From NCBI RefSeq assembly GCF_052857255.1, contig NC_135502.1, positions 158,880,099-158,944,098 of the forward strand: DNA of 64,000 nt. Reading direction: 5' to 3'. The position numbers and the translations under genes are program-made. The DNA comes from Amblyomma americanum (Eukaryota > Arthropoda > Arachnida > Ixodida > Ixodidae). The stretch's first letter is position 1; every line of letters starts with the position of its first letter. Of this stretch, positions 33,378 through 45,947 are shown piece after piece. The notes under the pieces are model-generated. The model did no database searches, was not told where the DNA came from, and saw nothing but the letters and a program-made list of their open reading frames with translations.

Positions 33378-34220
33378 CCAAGATTTTTATACGTTGCTCA
33401 TGACTGCAGAGTGATAAAAGTGTGACGTTTCGCAACACTATTTTCCAAACCATTAAACTTGGCTGTAGTGATTCAGTGAAGCCATGATATTGGCTTCATA
33501 TTATTGCATCAAATTTTTATTTACGAAGCTCCATCATCGGTGCCGCACAATTAAGCACTGTCTCTGATTTGCCTGAGGTGCAACTCTATTATCATTTTGT
33601 GAGAGAATTGGTCTGAGGTAATGAATAATTTATTACGGCTTGGGTGCCTTCAGACTTCACGATCAGTATTGTATCAAGAATGTGCTCATGTATTCGGAAC
33701 ATTAAGTAATCAAATTATAATTCCAGAAAAAGCTTGTCACCTATTGTGCTGAAGGGCTGACTTTAGGCTTGCTATTTGTAGTGTTGCACGATACTTGCTG
33801 TGTGTAAATCCTCTGTGCAACAGCATATATATTAATGTGAATGCACACAAAGTGCTCGGCACATTTTTTTTATGCATGATACAACTTAGTGTATTTTGGT
33901 GTGTTCAAACACTGTGGTGCCTTGCATCACACTGGAGAACGCTAACGAACACATTACTGCACGTCAGACTGGTGTGAAGAGCACCTCACATTTAGTGTGC
34001 TCACTAGCAACAGTACACTAGGCTGGTGTGGTCAGATGCTAGCACATCAACCTGGTGTGAGTCACAGACCTCGTATCTGTTATGCACACTACCAACATTA
34101 CAATAAACTGGTGTGGTCAGATGTGAAAATTATCCCGAGTTGATGTACACATCAGAACACATCAACTCAATCTGGTGTGAACACTAAAACACAATAATGC
34201 AATAAGTACTTCTCACTAAG

Positions 34221-34381
34221 ACACTCTACACCGGTATAGTGCGCCCGCTAGAACACACTACAGTGGTCTAGTGCGCCTGCTAGAACACATTACAATGGTC
34301 TAGTGTGCCCACTAGAACACAACACAACGGTCTAGTCTTAACACAAGAACACAATAGCCAGCCTGATGTTCACACATGGAA
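34221..34381. repeat. 32-bp minisatellite, copy 2
   Basis: Same five units as in copy 1, with the same length. For a tandem array this lack of change in unit number supports a very recent duplication. Confidence 0.8.
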
Positions 34382-34985
34382 ACACCACAACACACCAAGA
34401 AAACCTGGTGTATTTTTTGACTGTGAGATCTGACTGAAAATCTTTCTCAATACAAACCCTTTAACATAATAAATTATAATCAACACTTGAATCAATATTA
34501 TCATACTCAAACAATTCCTCGCACTCCCAGCTCTCTTCATCGATTATGCGATCCAGCCTCTCTTTCAGCTGATTGAGTTGTTTAGTTCCTTCGATGCTGA
34601 GCTGTTATATGCGTTCGTAAAATCAGCAAACGTCACAACGCCGTAGTTTTCTTTCTGGGAAGCTGAACAGTTACCAAACCGCGGTGGCTTCAGGAGGGAG
34701 TAAAGTTGCAAGAACGTTGCAAGAACAGTTGCAAGAACATTGGGAAAGTTGGATGTTTATTTTGGCCACGCGCTTGTCGAATAACACCGAAAAAACAAAT
34801 CAACGTGTGCTGATTCATTTTGTGCGGTCAGGATATAACTGAAATCGCACTATGTCCACAGGTAGATTGACAGGTCACGAGCAGATTTAAGCGTCACCCT
34901 TAATCCTTGCGCAGTTTACTGGCTTAGGAAGAGATGTTGAGGAATTTCTCTTTTTGCAAATTCTTCCTCCCATTAGTCAAGCCAA

Positions 34986-35237
34986 TCAGAGGCACTCAAG
35001 AACTTTAAGATCATTGCACTCTATAGTGAGCCTTTCTGGAAAGTGCCAGTTCAGGCCATCAAATAAGTTGTTCATATAGATTGTGAATCCAATGCTCGGC
35101 TCAACATTAAAACGCCAAGGAGCTCCTCTACTTCCCCAGAATAAAATTCCTTTTACTACGGAATTGCTGAAAATTTGTGTTGCCAATTTAACTCTCATTA
35201 TTAGCATGTCAGAATGATTAACATGGTTTTGAGTCAA
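34986..35237 (-). pseudogene. P-element-like transposase fragment, copy 2
   Basis: Identical to 11241-11492 at the protein level. Confidence 0.5.
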
Positions 35238-35738
35238 TTTTGGGCATACTCTAAGCTCAGTGGCGTTCTTGGTGCCTGCTACAAACAGGGCGTCATACCA
35301 AGACTATTTTGTGAACTTACCGCCTGTCTTCAACTCTTTTTTGTTGTACAGACGATTGTGTATGCACATGGAGATGAGGTGCATCTGCGAAGACATGCAC
35401 ATCTGTGTGTGTGTGTGTGCACAAGACTTCTAGCGAGTCTTACGAAAAGGTGCGAAGCACTTCCCCATGTCACCTGTCCATCAGTGAAGGGTGAAATCGA
35501 AGAGCAAGCTTCAAAACAGTGACTCCACAGCAATAAACACGATACACACAAAAGCGATATCCTGACGGGAAAAGGCACGTAAAGCCGCTACGCCAGTGAT
35601 ATGAAGCGCGCGCGCGCACATGTAAGCTCCTTAGCGGGCAGTGACTTTAGCGGACAGTAAAGTCACTCAAACAAGAAAAGTACCGCATGCGTTTCCTCGC
35701 GCACCCGATTTATTCTCTAGAGTCATTCCCCGCCATTA

Positions 35739-37806
35739 ATGGTCTGCTCGCTTCTTTCTCGCGGTCACCGACACACACACATCGTCCGACAGGGCTGTGA
35801 CGTGCTGGTCGCTATTAAAGCTGCAGGACTGGACCGGCTAAACACAGGCAGTCCAAACCTTTGTGTATTCGCGCTGCACTCCCACAGCCATCGACCTCAG
35901 CGTGGCTTCCCCAGAGTGTGCATTCAATTGGTCTACACAGATACTGCAGGATCAGACCATCTCCCGATTGACATTCTCCCAATCACTGAACTTCCTGCCG
36001 ACGAAATCATCTACAGTGTAGTGCAGTGCACACGCTTCCGCGAACTATGTGAAACTCAAAGCGAACTACATAGCTTCTTTGATCACATTACCGCCTGCGC
36101 AAGTGCGTCTACAATACGCTGTGCTATGCTCCCCTGAACACCTCTGCCAGATATCAAACTTGTAAACCTACCTGCTCCGCGTTGAAGGGCTGAAAGTCGA
36201 GCAGGGCGCACTAACTTACCTGAACATTGGATCACCTACAAGCGTTTGGATGTTTGCCGTCGTCATGCCAAATGGCTGCGACGCCGTAGTTGGATTTCTG
36301 TGCGTCGTTTGGACGACCTCCGAGCGCAGGCTTCTAGCTGGGGCTGTTTCTCATCCATGCTCCACCCAAAAGCACCACGCTTCCCTGCTCTCTCTATAGC
36401 AGTGGCCAAGGGAATTCACGCTCTCTGTCTAGCCGATCGATTTGTTCCCGCAGTGGTGAGTGACACGGCCATCGCCTCTATCTTTTCCGCCTCTTTATTC
36501 GTCTGGTATTTGCCCGAATTCCATGCCTTATGCACTGAGAATTTCACTTCTCACGAGCTAAATATCGCGCTCGAATACAAACACAGCCGACAGAGTGTCC
36601 CTGGCCCAGACCAAGTCACTAATCAAATGGTTCGGAATCTAAACGGTGACCAACGCCAGCGCTTGCTCGAAGCATACAACCAAGTCTTTGCTACTGGAGA
36701 TGTTCCCCGTCCTGGCGCACTGCTATTCTAATACGTATACTCAGACCGGGGAAGCCTCCTGCAAACAGACCTCCACGCGGCTCATCACCACTTCGGTGCG
36801 ACCACCTCCTGCAAGCACTAATTCCTGCAGGCCCATATCCTTCACTTCAGTCCCAGGAAAAATCATGGAATTTATGGCACTTGAGCGGCTACCATGTATG
36901 GCTGATGTCAGAGGTGCACTTGTACCAGAACAAAGCGGCTTCCGCCACTCCTGATGCACCGCAGATTGCTAGCGGAAATATCTGCCTTCCTAGAGGAATC
37001 AAAGCAAAGAAACGAGGCTGCTTACCTTGTCCTCCTCGATATCAAGACACCCTTGCCCACGCATCTATACTTTATGCTCTGATAAACCTAGGTATTGCTG
37101 AGAATCTCTTCCGATACGTCAAATCGTTTCTCTCGGGCAGAACCATGCACGTGAAAGTCGGAGAGTCACTCAGTCTCCCTCATGATGTCACCAAGGGCGT
37201 CCCATAGGGCAGCGTTCTCAGCCCCTTTTTATTACATGTTGTTCTGGCCAATCTTCCCAGAATCATTCCTCGCATTCCTCTCTACCAGGTACGCGTTAGT
37301 GTATACGCAGACGACATGCACTGTTCTGGAATGTGTCAGCCAATATCTCTTCACCGTTGAGCTTACCCTGTCAACCACCAAAACACAGGCCCTAGTATTT
37401 CACCCTTGGCCTGCTGCAAGGAAACGTATACCAAGCCTAAAGCTAAAAAGCGTCCCCCTCTCATGAAAAAAGTGCCCGCTACCTTGGTCTCATTATCGAC
37501 GCACAGCTGACCTGGTGCCCTGCTGTCGCTAAACTGAGGAGTGAGGCGCGTCATGTCTCCGCAGTGGCTAGCCGATCACAGGCTAAAGGAGAATGCTGCT
37601 CCTCATAGCTGGCGCACCGCTTCTACAAAGATATAGCGGTAGCTAACTTCCTCTATCCCCGGCCGCTCGTCGACCTGCACCCCAGCATATGGCGCGCCAT
37701 CGATACAGACCAATGCGCATCCATCCACCGCTTTATGCGCTTACCGCGTTGGTCACAAATAGCTGCTACCTACGCGGAAGCTGACGCATGGCCTGTCTCC
37801 CTCTCG
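35739..37806 (+). pseudogene. LINE-C ORF2 remnant, copy 2
   Basis: Counterpart of 11994-14060. Here the segment 36881-37207 stays open through LINLGIAENLFRYVKSFLSG to the shared stop in the GVP-GSVL box, because the T missing in copy 1 is present (CATCTATAC near 37065). R replaces Q near 37013 and T replaces C near 37290. YADD is intact near 37300. Confidence 0.75.
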
Positions 37807-39681
37807 ATGATGCTAGGTTTTTATGGCGCAAGGGCAACTAAGGCCGAAGAGCACCAAACCCGAGGTTTTTGGTCGACTCTGGCTAAATTGTGTACAGATG
37901 GTAGCATTAAAACCGAGTGTATAGGGCCTAAGAGTAGTGAGTATGTGCATGATTATAGAATCTGAAGAGGGTGCCTAAATATCTGGTGGAATGGCTTAAA
38001 ATGATGCATAGTGCCTAAAGCTTGTTCTAAGAGGAGTTATATATGAGCGACGAAGCCAGGTAGCCTCAACCACAGTCCTTGCTTGAGCAAGAGGAGCGAG
38101 GCGTCTGCAGCTACGGGTAATATCAGCACTCTCCTCAGCAATGAGGAGGTGCTGAGGTTACTTTGAACATGAAATCTCTCTTAAAAACATACACCAGTTA
38201 AAAATTTAAAAACTATCCAATGCGGTGATCGACTAAAAATGATGAAGATGCATTGGTATTTTAAATGTGTAAAGTTCAGGAAAGTGCAGTCGTCTTTGCA
38301 TATCCAGTCTGGGGGATATGATTTATGTGTGGACAACTGAGATGTGGACTCCACATCTCGTGCATTGTGGTGCGGGAGTATCCTGTAAAAGATGCGAGTG
38401 TGTGATGTATGTATGACGTATCCTCATTCTGCAGAGAGCAACTTCTTTGAATCTATTTTGTTTTTCTGTGGCATACCTCCCAATCCGTGGTTTTATTGCG
38501 TGCAGTTTGTTGTCTATTTGTTCATCCCAGTCCTGCTTCCACTCTTTGCGAAGTGAAGTCCTAATATATAGCCTGAAGTCCTGGTATGTAAGTTGTTTAA
38601 TATCCATCCTACTCAGTTCGGCACCTGATGCTGCAAGCCTTTCAGCTTCTTCATTTCCATCTATTGCACAGTGATCTGGTACTCCGCATACTGCAATTTT
38701 AAGGTTCAATGCGCGTGCCGACATAAAGAATTTCAAGAGGGAATTCATTACAGGGTTTTTACAGGGTTCCCAGAGGACAGGGCCACAATCACACTAAAGG
38801 AATCTGAGTAAAGAACAGTGCCTGGGACTTTCTTTTCCAGGATGATTCTAACAGCCAACAGAATACCATGGCATTCCGCAGTAAATACGCTTGTGTGTCC
38901 ACTCATTGTTTTTCTTTCAGATAATTGACAACTGTGCACTGCACACGAAACTAAGGGTGTCTTTGAGGCATCAGTGTAAAACTCTGTGCACTGATATTTT
39001 GCTTGTAGGGACAAGAAATGCTGTTTTATGCCAATTCGTGACCCATTCTTACCAACCTCACGAAAAGATATGTCGCAGTCATGTGAATACACTTGCCAGG
39101 GAGCAATTATGTCTCTAGAAGAAGTTACCAAAATTTTGTAGACTGGTATGTCCATGTCTAGGACAAGTGTGGCGACTCTAATGGGTAAAGGCGGGTTTTC
39201 AGACGGTCGGTGTCGAAGAGAGCAGTTTACTGGTTGGGTTTCGCAAAAGCGAATTGCATGGTTGGTCAGCATGAGATAATGCCTTCGTAGCGTACGTACT
39301 TTATACTGGTGTATTTCCGTCGTCGTTCAATTGACCATCGGTCTGCCTCAAAGTACAAACTTGCAATTGGGCTTGTACGGAAAGCACCAGTAGCCAACCG
39401 CACACCAAGGTGGTACACAGCGTCGAGCATTTTTAAGGTGCTTTTTCATGCTGACTCGTATACTACTGAGCCGTAGTCTATACGTGGTAGAACTACACTA
39501 TTTAGAAGGCTCAGCAGGCAGTCTCGATCTGTACCTCAAGACTGGTGGGACAGGACATTTAAAAGGTTCATTGATTTCATGCATTTAAGTCTAAGGTGCT
39601 TAATGTGCTTGATGAATGTAAGCTTTCGTCGACTATGACGCCAAGAAATTTGTGCTCTTTTTGGACAGCAATACTCTGAGT
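37807..39681 (-). mobile_element. LINE-D, copy 2
   Basis: Counterpart of 14061-15935: RNase H frames 38748-39272 and 38323-38748 with the same 11-bp duplication, and the 3' UTR hairpin at 38124-38154. Base changes noted near 37977, 39318 and 39461. Confidence 0.75.
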
Positions 39682-39956
39682 GAAACATTGACTAGCGCAA
39701 ACACAGACAGCGACCAAACTAAGAGTAAGAGACAGGACACACGCTAGATTTGCAACTGGATCTTTTACTTGAAACACAGTATTTATACACTTTCCTTCTG
39801 CGCTACCAGTGCAACCTATCAGTTGCCGTCGCGTCAAATGACGATGAAGAAAATGAAGCTTGATGGTACAAAATGACAAAGGCACATGCCCTCGGGAGCA
39901 CCCCGAAGACATTTAGCAATGCAAGATAAGTGAAATAAAACTTCAGGGTGCGTTAA

Positions 39957-40513
39957 CAAAAAAGTAGGAGGATCTAAAAGTTCAACATAAAAAGGGTGTG
40001 TTCTTTCTATCAGATGAAAACTTATAAAGAAGCTAAAGCCAGCACGAGAAATCTGCAGAAATACCAACAACACGTGCCAACAGCACCAATGGTCAGATAA
40101 AGAAAGGAACACCAGGGCCTACAGAAAACTTATCAAGAAGCTAAAACCAGTGCGAGAGACCTGCAGAAAGACCAACCACACGTGCCAACAGCACCAATGT
40201 TCAGATAAAAAAAGGAACACCAGGGCCTACCAAAAACTTATCAGGAAGCTAAAACCAGTACGAGAGACCTGTAGAAAGACCAACAACACGTGCCAGCAGC
40301 ACCAATGTTCAGATAAAGGAAGGAACACCAGAGCCTACCGAAAGCTATCGGTAGCGCCTGGTGTTCCTTCCTTTATCTGAACATTGGTGCTGTTGAAGGT
40401 GTTGCTGGTCTCTTTGCAGGTCTCTCATGCTGGTTTTAGCTTCTTGATTGTTTTCATCTGATACAGACATCACACCCTTTTAATGTTTCACTTTTAGATC
40501 CTCCTGGTTTTTC
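39957..40513. mobile_element. Foldback element with 108-bp repeats, copy 2
   Basis: Counterpart of 16211-16767 with units at 40017, 40125 and 40233. One difference (AAAAAAGG for AAAGAAGG near 40210). The number of internal units is unchanged. Confidence 0.8.
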
Positions 40514-41994
40514 GTCATGGCCAGGATTCTGGTTCATCCGCTCCTAGTTCACAACGCCGCCACCACGGGCCGCATGAAGTTGAGCTCCTCCTCCTTCTCT
40601 TACATTCTTCCTCCCGGTTTGAGAGAGAGACGCTAGTAAGCTTCGCCCATTGTCCGCTTTGTGTGTCCTCCCCTCAAGCCAAGCTCCTCGGGAAGGGGGC
40701 ACCCTTCGCGTTTCTGTTTTTTTCCCACCCAGCGTGTTCGAAACGGGCTGACTGTGCGGCTCCCCTAGTCTGTTCCTTTACTGCGGTGCAAGAAAAGAAA
40801 GAAGTCGGGTTGGGGTTGAAGCGGTGTACACGCCCCGTCTTTGTCCGACTTTGAGGGGCCATTTGTCAAAAACTACTGGCGGTATATATGCACATCACAC
40901 AAGATATGGCTAAACGTTCCAGAATTGTGCCAAGGCCCAGCTATCACTCAGTGAGTCCAGAGCATAATGCATGGAATGAAATTTTTTTAGCGCTGCACCC
41001 AACTTCTCCCCGTGGGACGGTCTGTGTCTTCATGGTAAATGGTGTTTTGCTGTACAGAAAATCTGATGACTTGTGACAGAACAGAACTAGCGGCCGTATA
41101 AGCATCAGTAAGAACCTTGTGTTGCGCATTTGTTTACACGTCAGTGTTTTTATTTTTTCGAAAGAGGTTGCAGTTATAACCTGACTCACCATAATTGTCA
41201 AGTTTTTTCGCAACGGGGAAAAAAATTACGGACAACAATTAAGTCTACTGACGAGCTGTGAAGGAGAAAGCTTGCAGCGTGGTGTTCGGCTGCGGCGATG
41301 GCGTGCTGCTCTAATGCAATGGCCAGCCAAGCTGATCAGTTCGCGCCGCCCGAATGGAAGTTGATGAAGGCGACGATACCCAAACCCAGCTCGAGCCCCT
41401 GTGCTTCCTTTTTTCGAGTTGAGTTGAGTTGTCGACAGAAGGACGAAAGGAAAAGCACGGGCTTGCTTACTGGCTCAATGCGGAGCCACGCCCAGCTGCC
41501 TGCGTGCTGATAGTAGGAGGTGAAAGATGGGAGTAAAGAGACAGAAGAAAAGCGCGCGCAATAGCCCGTAGGCCACGGGCCAATCCCGAGGCAGTGCAAT
41601 ACCGGGCTGACCTGTGCCAGAGTGCGTTACGCCAAGCACTCCGCCATACTTTCAAAAATATGCGTAACACCCAAGCCTCAAGGGCCCATATGAGATATTA
41701 AGCCAGGTATGTGAATGTCATCCCCCTTCGAAAGCGGACCGGGGATTGAGCCACACCCGAATACTCGATCCTGTGCTTCCTTGCTATCGCTCCTCTTTAT
41801 ATTTCTCCTCGATATCATTTCCTTTTCTCCTCCGCCGGCTGCAGCTCGGGTGGTTAAGATATTAGATAGCAATTGCCACGGCCGGCAACATTATTTTCCT
41901 TCACTTTTGATGCGAAAGCTTCACTATGCTACCTCGTAACGATTTCGCGGTGCTTACGGTTTTGACCTTAAAGTGGGCTAGAGGTCAGTCCTCT

Positions 41995-42272
41995 CACGGC
42001 GTGGTTCGAGCGTCCACCGATATATGTGAGACAGTTACTGCGCCATTTCCTTTCCTCTAAACCACTTTTAGAAACTAACCTTGAAAGTAAAAATTGAAAA
42101 TTGGTTTTTTGAGAAAGGAAATGGCGCAGTATCTGTCTTTCATATCGGCTGACACCTGAACCGCGCCGTAAAGGGAAAATGGAGGGAGTGAAAAAAATAA
42201 AGAAAAAGGTTCCGTAGTGGAGGGTTCTGGAATAATTTAGACCACCTGGGGATGTTTAGCGTGCACTGACAT
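41995..42272. mobile_element. Tail-to-tail SINE pair, copy 2; right SINE is the LINE-E target
   Basis: Counterpart of 18250-18527. The minus-strand SINE (right arm) reads up to TGCACTGACAT at 42262-42272, then LINE-E begins. The same SINE resumes at 48022. Three base differences from copy 1 near 41980-42070. Confidence 0.8.
42262..42272. repeat. LINE-E target-site duplication, left (3' side)
   Basis: TGCACTGACAT, repeated exactly at 48022-48032. The 11-bp word belongs to the SINE consensus (GATGTCAGTGCACG in SINE sense), which shows independently that the two flanks were once continuous. The copy 1 equivalent is 18517-18527. Confidence 0.88.
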
Positions 42273-42371
42273 GGTGGTGGTGGTGGTGAAAACATTTTTT
42301 ACGGATGAATAGGAGGTATGTTTGGATCAGCCCGTAAGGGACCGATCCGTACAAGCACTAGGTGGAGGTCC

Positions 42372-45300
42372 CTAGTATGGGACCCCAGTGGCGATTGCCG
42401 CCGCCCGGGCGCGCCCGACTAAGGCTTGTTGGGCCTGTAAGTCGTGGCAGCCGAGCAGGGTCGCCTCCCAGTCCTCCCGGGTTGGGTTGGGGATGGGGGG
42501 AATAGCGGGGTTGGAGGGGCAGGCCCAAACCATGTGATAGGTGTCAGAGGACACTGCACTACAGTGTGGGCAGCTGCCACTAAAGGAGGGGTCAAAATGT
42601 TTTAGCGCTGCCGGGCACAGATATGTATTGGTGAGAAGGCGGAGAAGGAGCCGCTCATCCGCCTTCTTCAGGCCTTTACATGGACTAGGGTAAAGGCGAT
42701 GACAATTTTGATATGTTGTAATATCTTTGAATGTATAGACCGGATTAAAATCGGGTTCCTGATCGGATGGGGAGGAGAAAACAGCCCGGTGAGAGATCGC
42801 GCGGGCGGCTGCGTCTGCTGCCTCGTTTCCTGCCAACCCCTGATGAGCAGGGGCCCATATGAGGTAACGGTGTGCGGGGTCCGTATCCCGTATGCAATTT
42901 TGGTATATTCGATAGGCTAGGAAGGAAGTGCAGCCTTGTTCGACGTTCCGACAGGCCCCGCGCGAGTCGGTGATTATGTATTTTGAATTGGAATGTGAGG
43001 CCGCGAGAGCAATCGCGACCTCTTCTGCTTGTGTTACACTGCGGGCTCTGAAAGTTAGGCCGTTAACTGTGTTGCTGTTGTGAACTACCGCGGCCGTGTA
43101 CCATCCCCCGTGGTGAGGGCCGGAGGCGTCCACGTAGTAGACACCTGTTTTGTTGCCATAATATCGGGCTAGCGCTTCCGCTCGTGCCAGGCGCCGACCA
43201 TTATGGTCTTCGTGTGACATGTTTGCTGGAAGAGGCCGCACGTGGAGGGCACGTCTCCACAGTTCCGGGATGCGAAACCTGTCTTCCATTGGAGGGGTGT
43301 GTTGGATATGGAGTCGAGCAAGAAGGCGGCGACCGGACTGCGTTAGCGACAGGCGCGTGTACTGGTTTGTAAGGTGCGCCTCCCGGAGCTCCCGGAAAGT
43401 GTTCACCACCCCAAGAGCCATAAGCCGGCTGTTTGAAGTAGTGATGGGGAGGTCAAGGGCACGTTTAACAATTTTGCGAAGGATGACCTCAAGGGCGTCC
43501 TCCTCTTGTTTCCGTAGGTGGAGATAAGGAGTCGAATAGAGAATTCGACTAGTTACGAAGGCGTTTGCCAGCTGCAAGGCATCCTTACTTCGTAACCCTC
43601 CGCGTTTGTTGGAAACCCGGCGGACCATGCGGCCCGCCTGGTCCCCCACCTTACGGAGTTTGGCCAATGTAGTGTCTGGCCGCCTGTGTTTGTGGATGTA
43701 GAGTCCGAGTACCCGTATCTCATCACTTTCGCGTATGGATCCGCTCTCAAGAGAGAGAGATATTTTAGTTGTGCACTTCTGTGAGGGGCGGAGGTGCACA
43801 AATTCCGATTTTTGAGGGGAACATTGAAGACCGCAGCGGCGGGCGTAGCGGTCTACTATCGTCGCCACTGTTTGCAGGCTGGTTTCAATGTCTCCTGTGC
43901 TTCCCTGTGTGGCCCACAGAGTGATGTCATCGGCGTACAGGGCGTGCTGCACGCCGGCGACACCACTCAGCTGGGCCGGCAGGTGCATCATGGCCAGATT
44001 AAAGAGCAGCGGGGAAAGTACCGCGCCTTGAGGGGTTCCCCGCGTGCCGAGTAGGTAAGGACCATGGTCTCTATCTTGAATTCGAATGTAGGATTGACGA
44101 TCCATTAAAAATTGGCTCATGTATGGAATGTGTTGAGGCCACAGTCGGTGTGACTTAGGTTAGTGAGTATGATCTCATGTGTTACATTGTCAAATGCCCC
44201 TTTAAGATCCAGGGCGAGTACTACCCGGTCATTATGGGGGCATTCGAGGGGGTCAAGGACTTCCCGATTGAGTTGCAGGAGGACATCCTGTGCGGATCTG
44301 TGTGGGCGGAATCCGAACATGGTGCTCGCAAAGACTTGTTTGTGTTCAAGATATGTAGATAACCGATCCCGCACCATCGTCTCCATTAGTTTGCCCACAC
44401 ATGAGGTGAGAGAGATGGGGCGGAGGTTATCTGTGTCAATTGGTTTGCCAGCTTTAGGAATAAAAGTCACCAAAGCCGTTTTCCATTCGATTGGCAGGGG
44501 GGGTGTCCCCGCGCCAAATCGCATTGACGTATTCCAGGAGGGACTGGTATGCCAAGTCGGGCAGGTTCGTCAAAAGCTTGACGGTGACCTTATCCCGTCC
44601 TGGCGCAGTGCCCCGTTTCATTTTGGCGAGAGCCGCCCGAAGATCATGGAGCTGGAAAGGTTGATCCAGCTCCGTGTTCTCTCTGCCTGCATAAGAGTAC
44701 GCAGATCCACGGGGGTCTTGGGCTGTACACAGATACTGGTCCCGAAGTTTCTGTGCCAGTTGAGCCGTGTTGCCAGGAAAATGGTGCATGGCTCGCTGCA
44801 AATGTTTTTGTGTTTCGGTTCGTGTTTGGGTTGGGTCGAGTAGGGCTCGAAAGAGACGCCAAGTGTTTCGGCTGGACATTTGTCGCGCGGCCGTGTTGCA
44901 TCTATCTACCCAGTTGGAGTCGGCGAGTTGGGCCGCGTACTCTGCCGCTTTCTGGGTAAGCTCGGCAATTCGAGCTTTAAGCTTTCTGTTGTGTTTCTGG
45001 CGTCGCCAACGGCGGACGAGGCTGCGACGGGCTTCCCAGAGGTGTAGAAGGTGGTTATCCACGTCCGTGACCGCCTCTGAGAGCTGGATGTGTGTTTCAT
45101 GCGAGGAAAGGTGTGCCAGCAGCTGTTGGGACCATGCTGTGTAGCCTTGCGCGGAAATGGGTGCATTATCAAGTGAGTTAAAATTTTGCCTGAATTTCGT
45201 CCAATCTGGGATATGGGCTTGTGTTCTGGGACGCTTGAGGGGGCGTGTGCGTAGTGTATTGTTAATGATGCAGTGGTCGCTACCGAGGGTCTCCTCGGTG

Positions 45301-45947
45301 TTGAGCCAGTCTGCGTGCTGTATGTTGCGAGTGAAGGTTAAGTCCGGACACGTATCGCGTGTCACGGAATTTCCTAGCCGGGTTGGGTGGACAGGGTCCG
45401 TGTGGAGGGTGAGGCCCAACGTGGACGCAAGCTCCGCCAGCTTACGCCCGCGTGACTCCTCCTTGCGATACCCCCATTGCTGACTGGGAGCGTTAAAGTC
45501 GCCCACAATAAGCAGGGGATCGCGGCCCGCTACTCTTAGTGCGCGGCTAAAGAGGTCCGCAAAAGTCATTCGCTTTAGTTTGGGAGAGCAGTACACGTTG
45601 AGTATATGCAACGGTGGGTCCCTGCGGCGGACTGGTAGGAGGGTCACCATTACATAAGAGTACTCTAGTGGGAGGTCGAGATCCACTAGATTTGCTGTGT
45701 AGTATTTGTGGACAAGAAGACAAGACGCGGGATCCTGTTGGAACGTCGTGTAATTTGAAATTGTGGCGCCCAGGCCTGGCTCTTGGAGGGCAACCACGGC
45801 TGGTAAGGACTCGAAATTTTCAAGGTAGAGGCGGAAATTGGCCCGCTTAGTACGGTCCTTAAAGCCTCTACAGTTCCACTGTGTTATTGAAGTTGACATG
45901 GCCGAATTGGAGATGGCGGAATTCCTTTGATTAAGGTGTCTCGCCAT
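42372..45947 (-). pseudogene. LINE-E ORF2: endonuclease, reverse transcriptase, RNase H, zinc knuckle (two frameshifts)
   Basis: Segment 1 (45947-44454, 497 codons) holds the endonuclease: N25 in QWNCRG, E56 in LQEP, D150 and N152 in GDFNAP, D202, and S223-D224-H225, all intact. Segment 2 (44524-44117) has KTALVTFIPKAGKP, GFRPHRSAQD and the palm aspartate in ALDLKGAFDN. Segment 3 (44120-42372, 582 codons) has TPQGAVLSPLLFN, YADD at 62-65, RNase H residues D331, E366, D385, H426 and D436, and a C-x2-C-x8-H-x4-C knuckle at 518-535. The breaks are one extra base in a C7 run (44497-44503) and one missing base near 44121. Translation may start at M17, 32 bp after the ORF1 stop. Both breaks are shared by copy 1, so they are either old or systematic sequencing errors. 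Confidence 0.88.

Larger units (their letters stand above)
21551..45295. repeat. Tandem segmental duplication, copy 2 (complete 23,745-bp unit)
   Basis: This is the complete unit. Its left edge abuts copy 1 directly, with no gap characters. Its right edge lies inside LINE-E, where copy 2 simply continues into the rest of that element, so the right flank is the ancestral arrangement. The two sequences share ...GGGTCTCCT up to 21550 and 45295 and then diverge, to GCGGCAGCGG in copy 1 and to CGGTGTTGAG in copy 2. I see no long homology at the breakpoint, which argues against recombination between two dispersed LINE copies. Confidence 0.93.
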
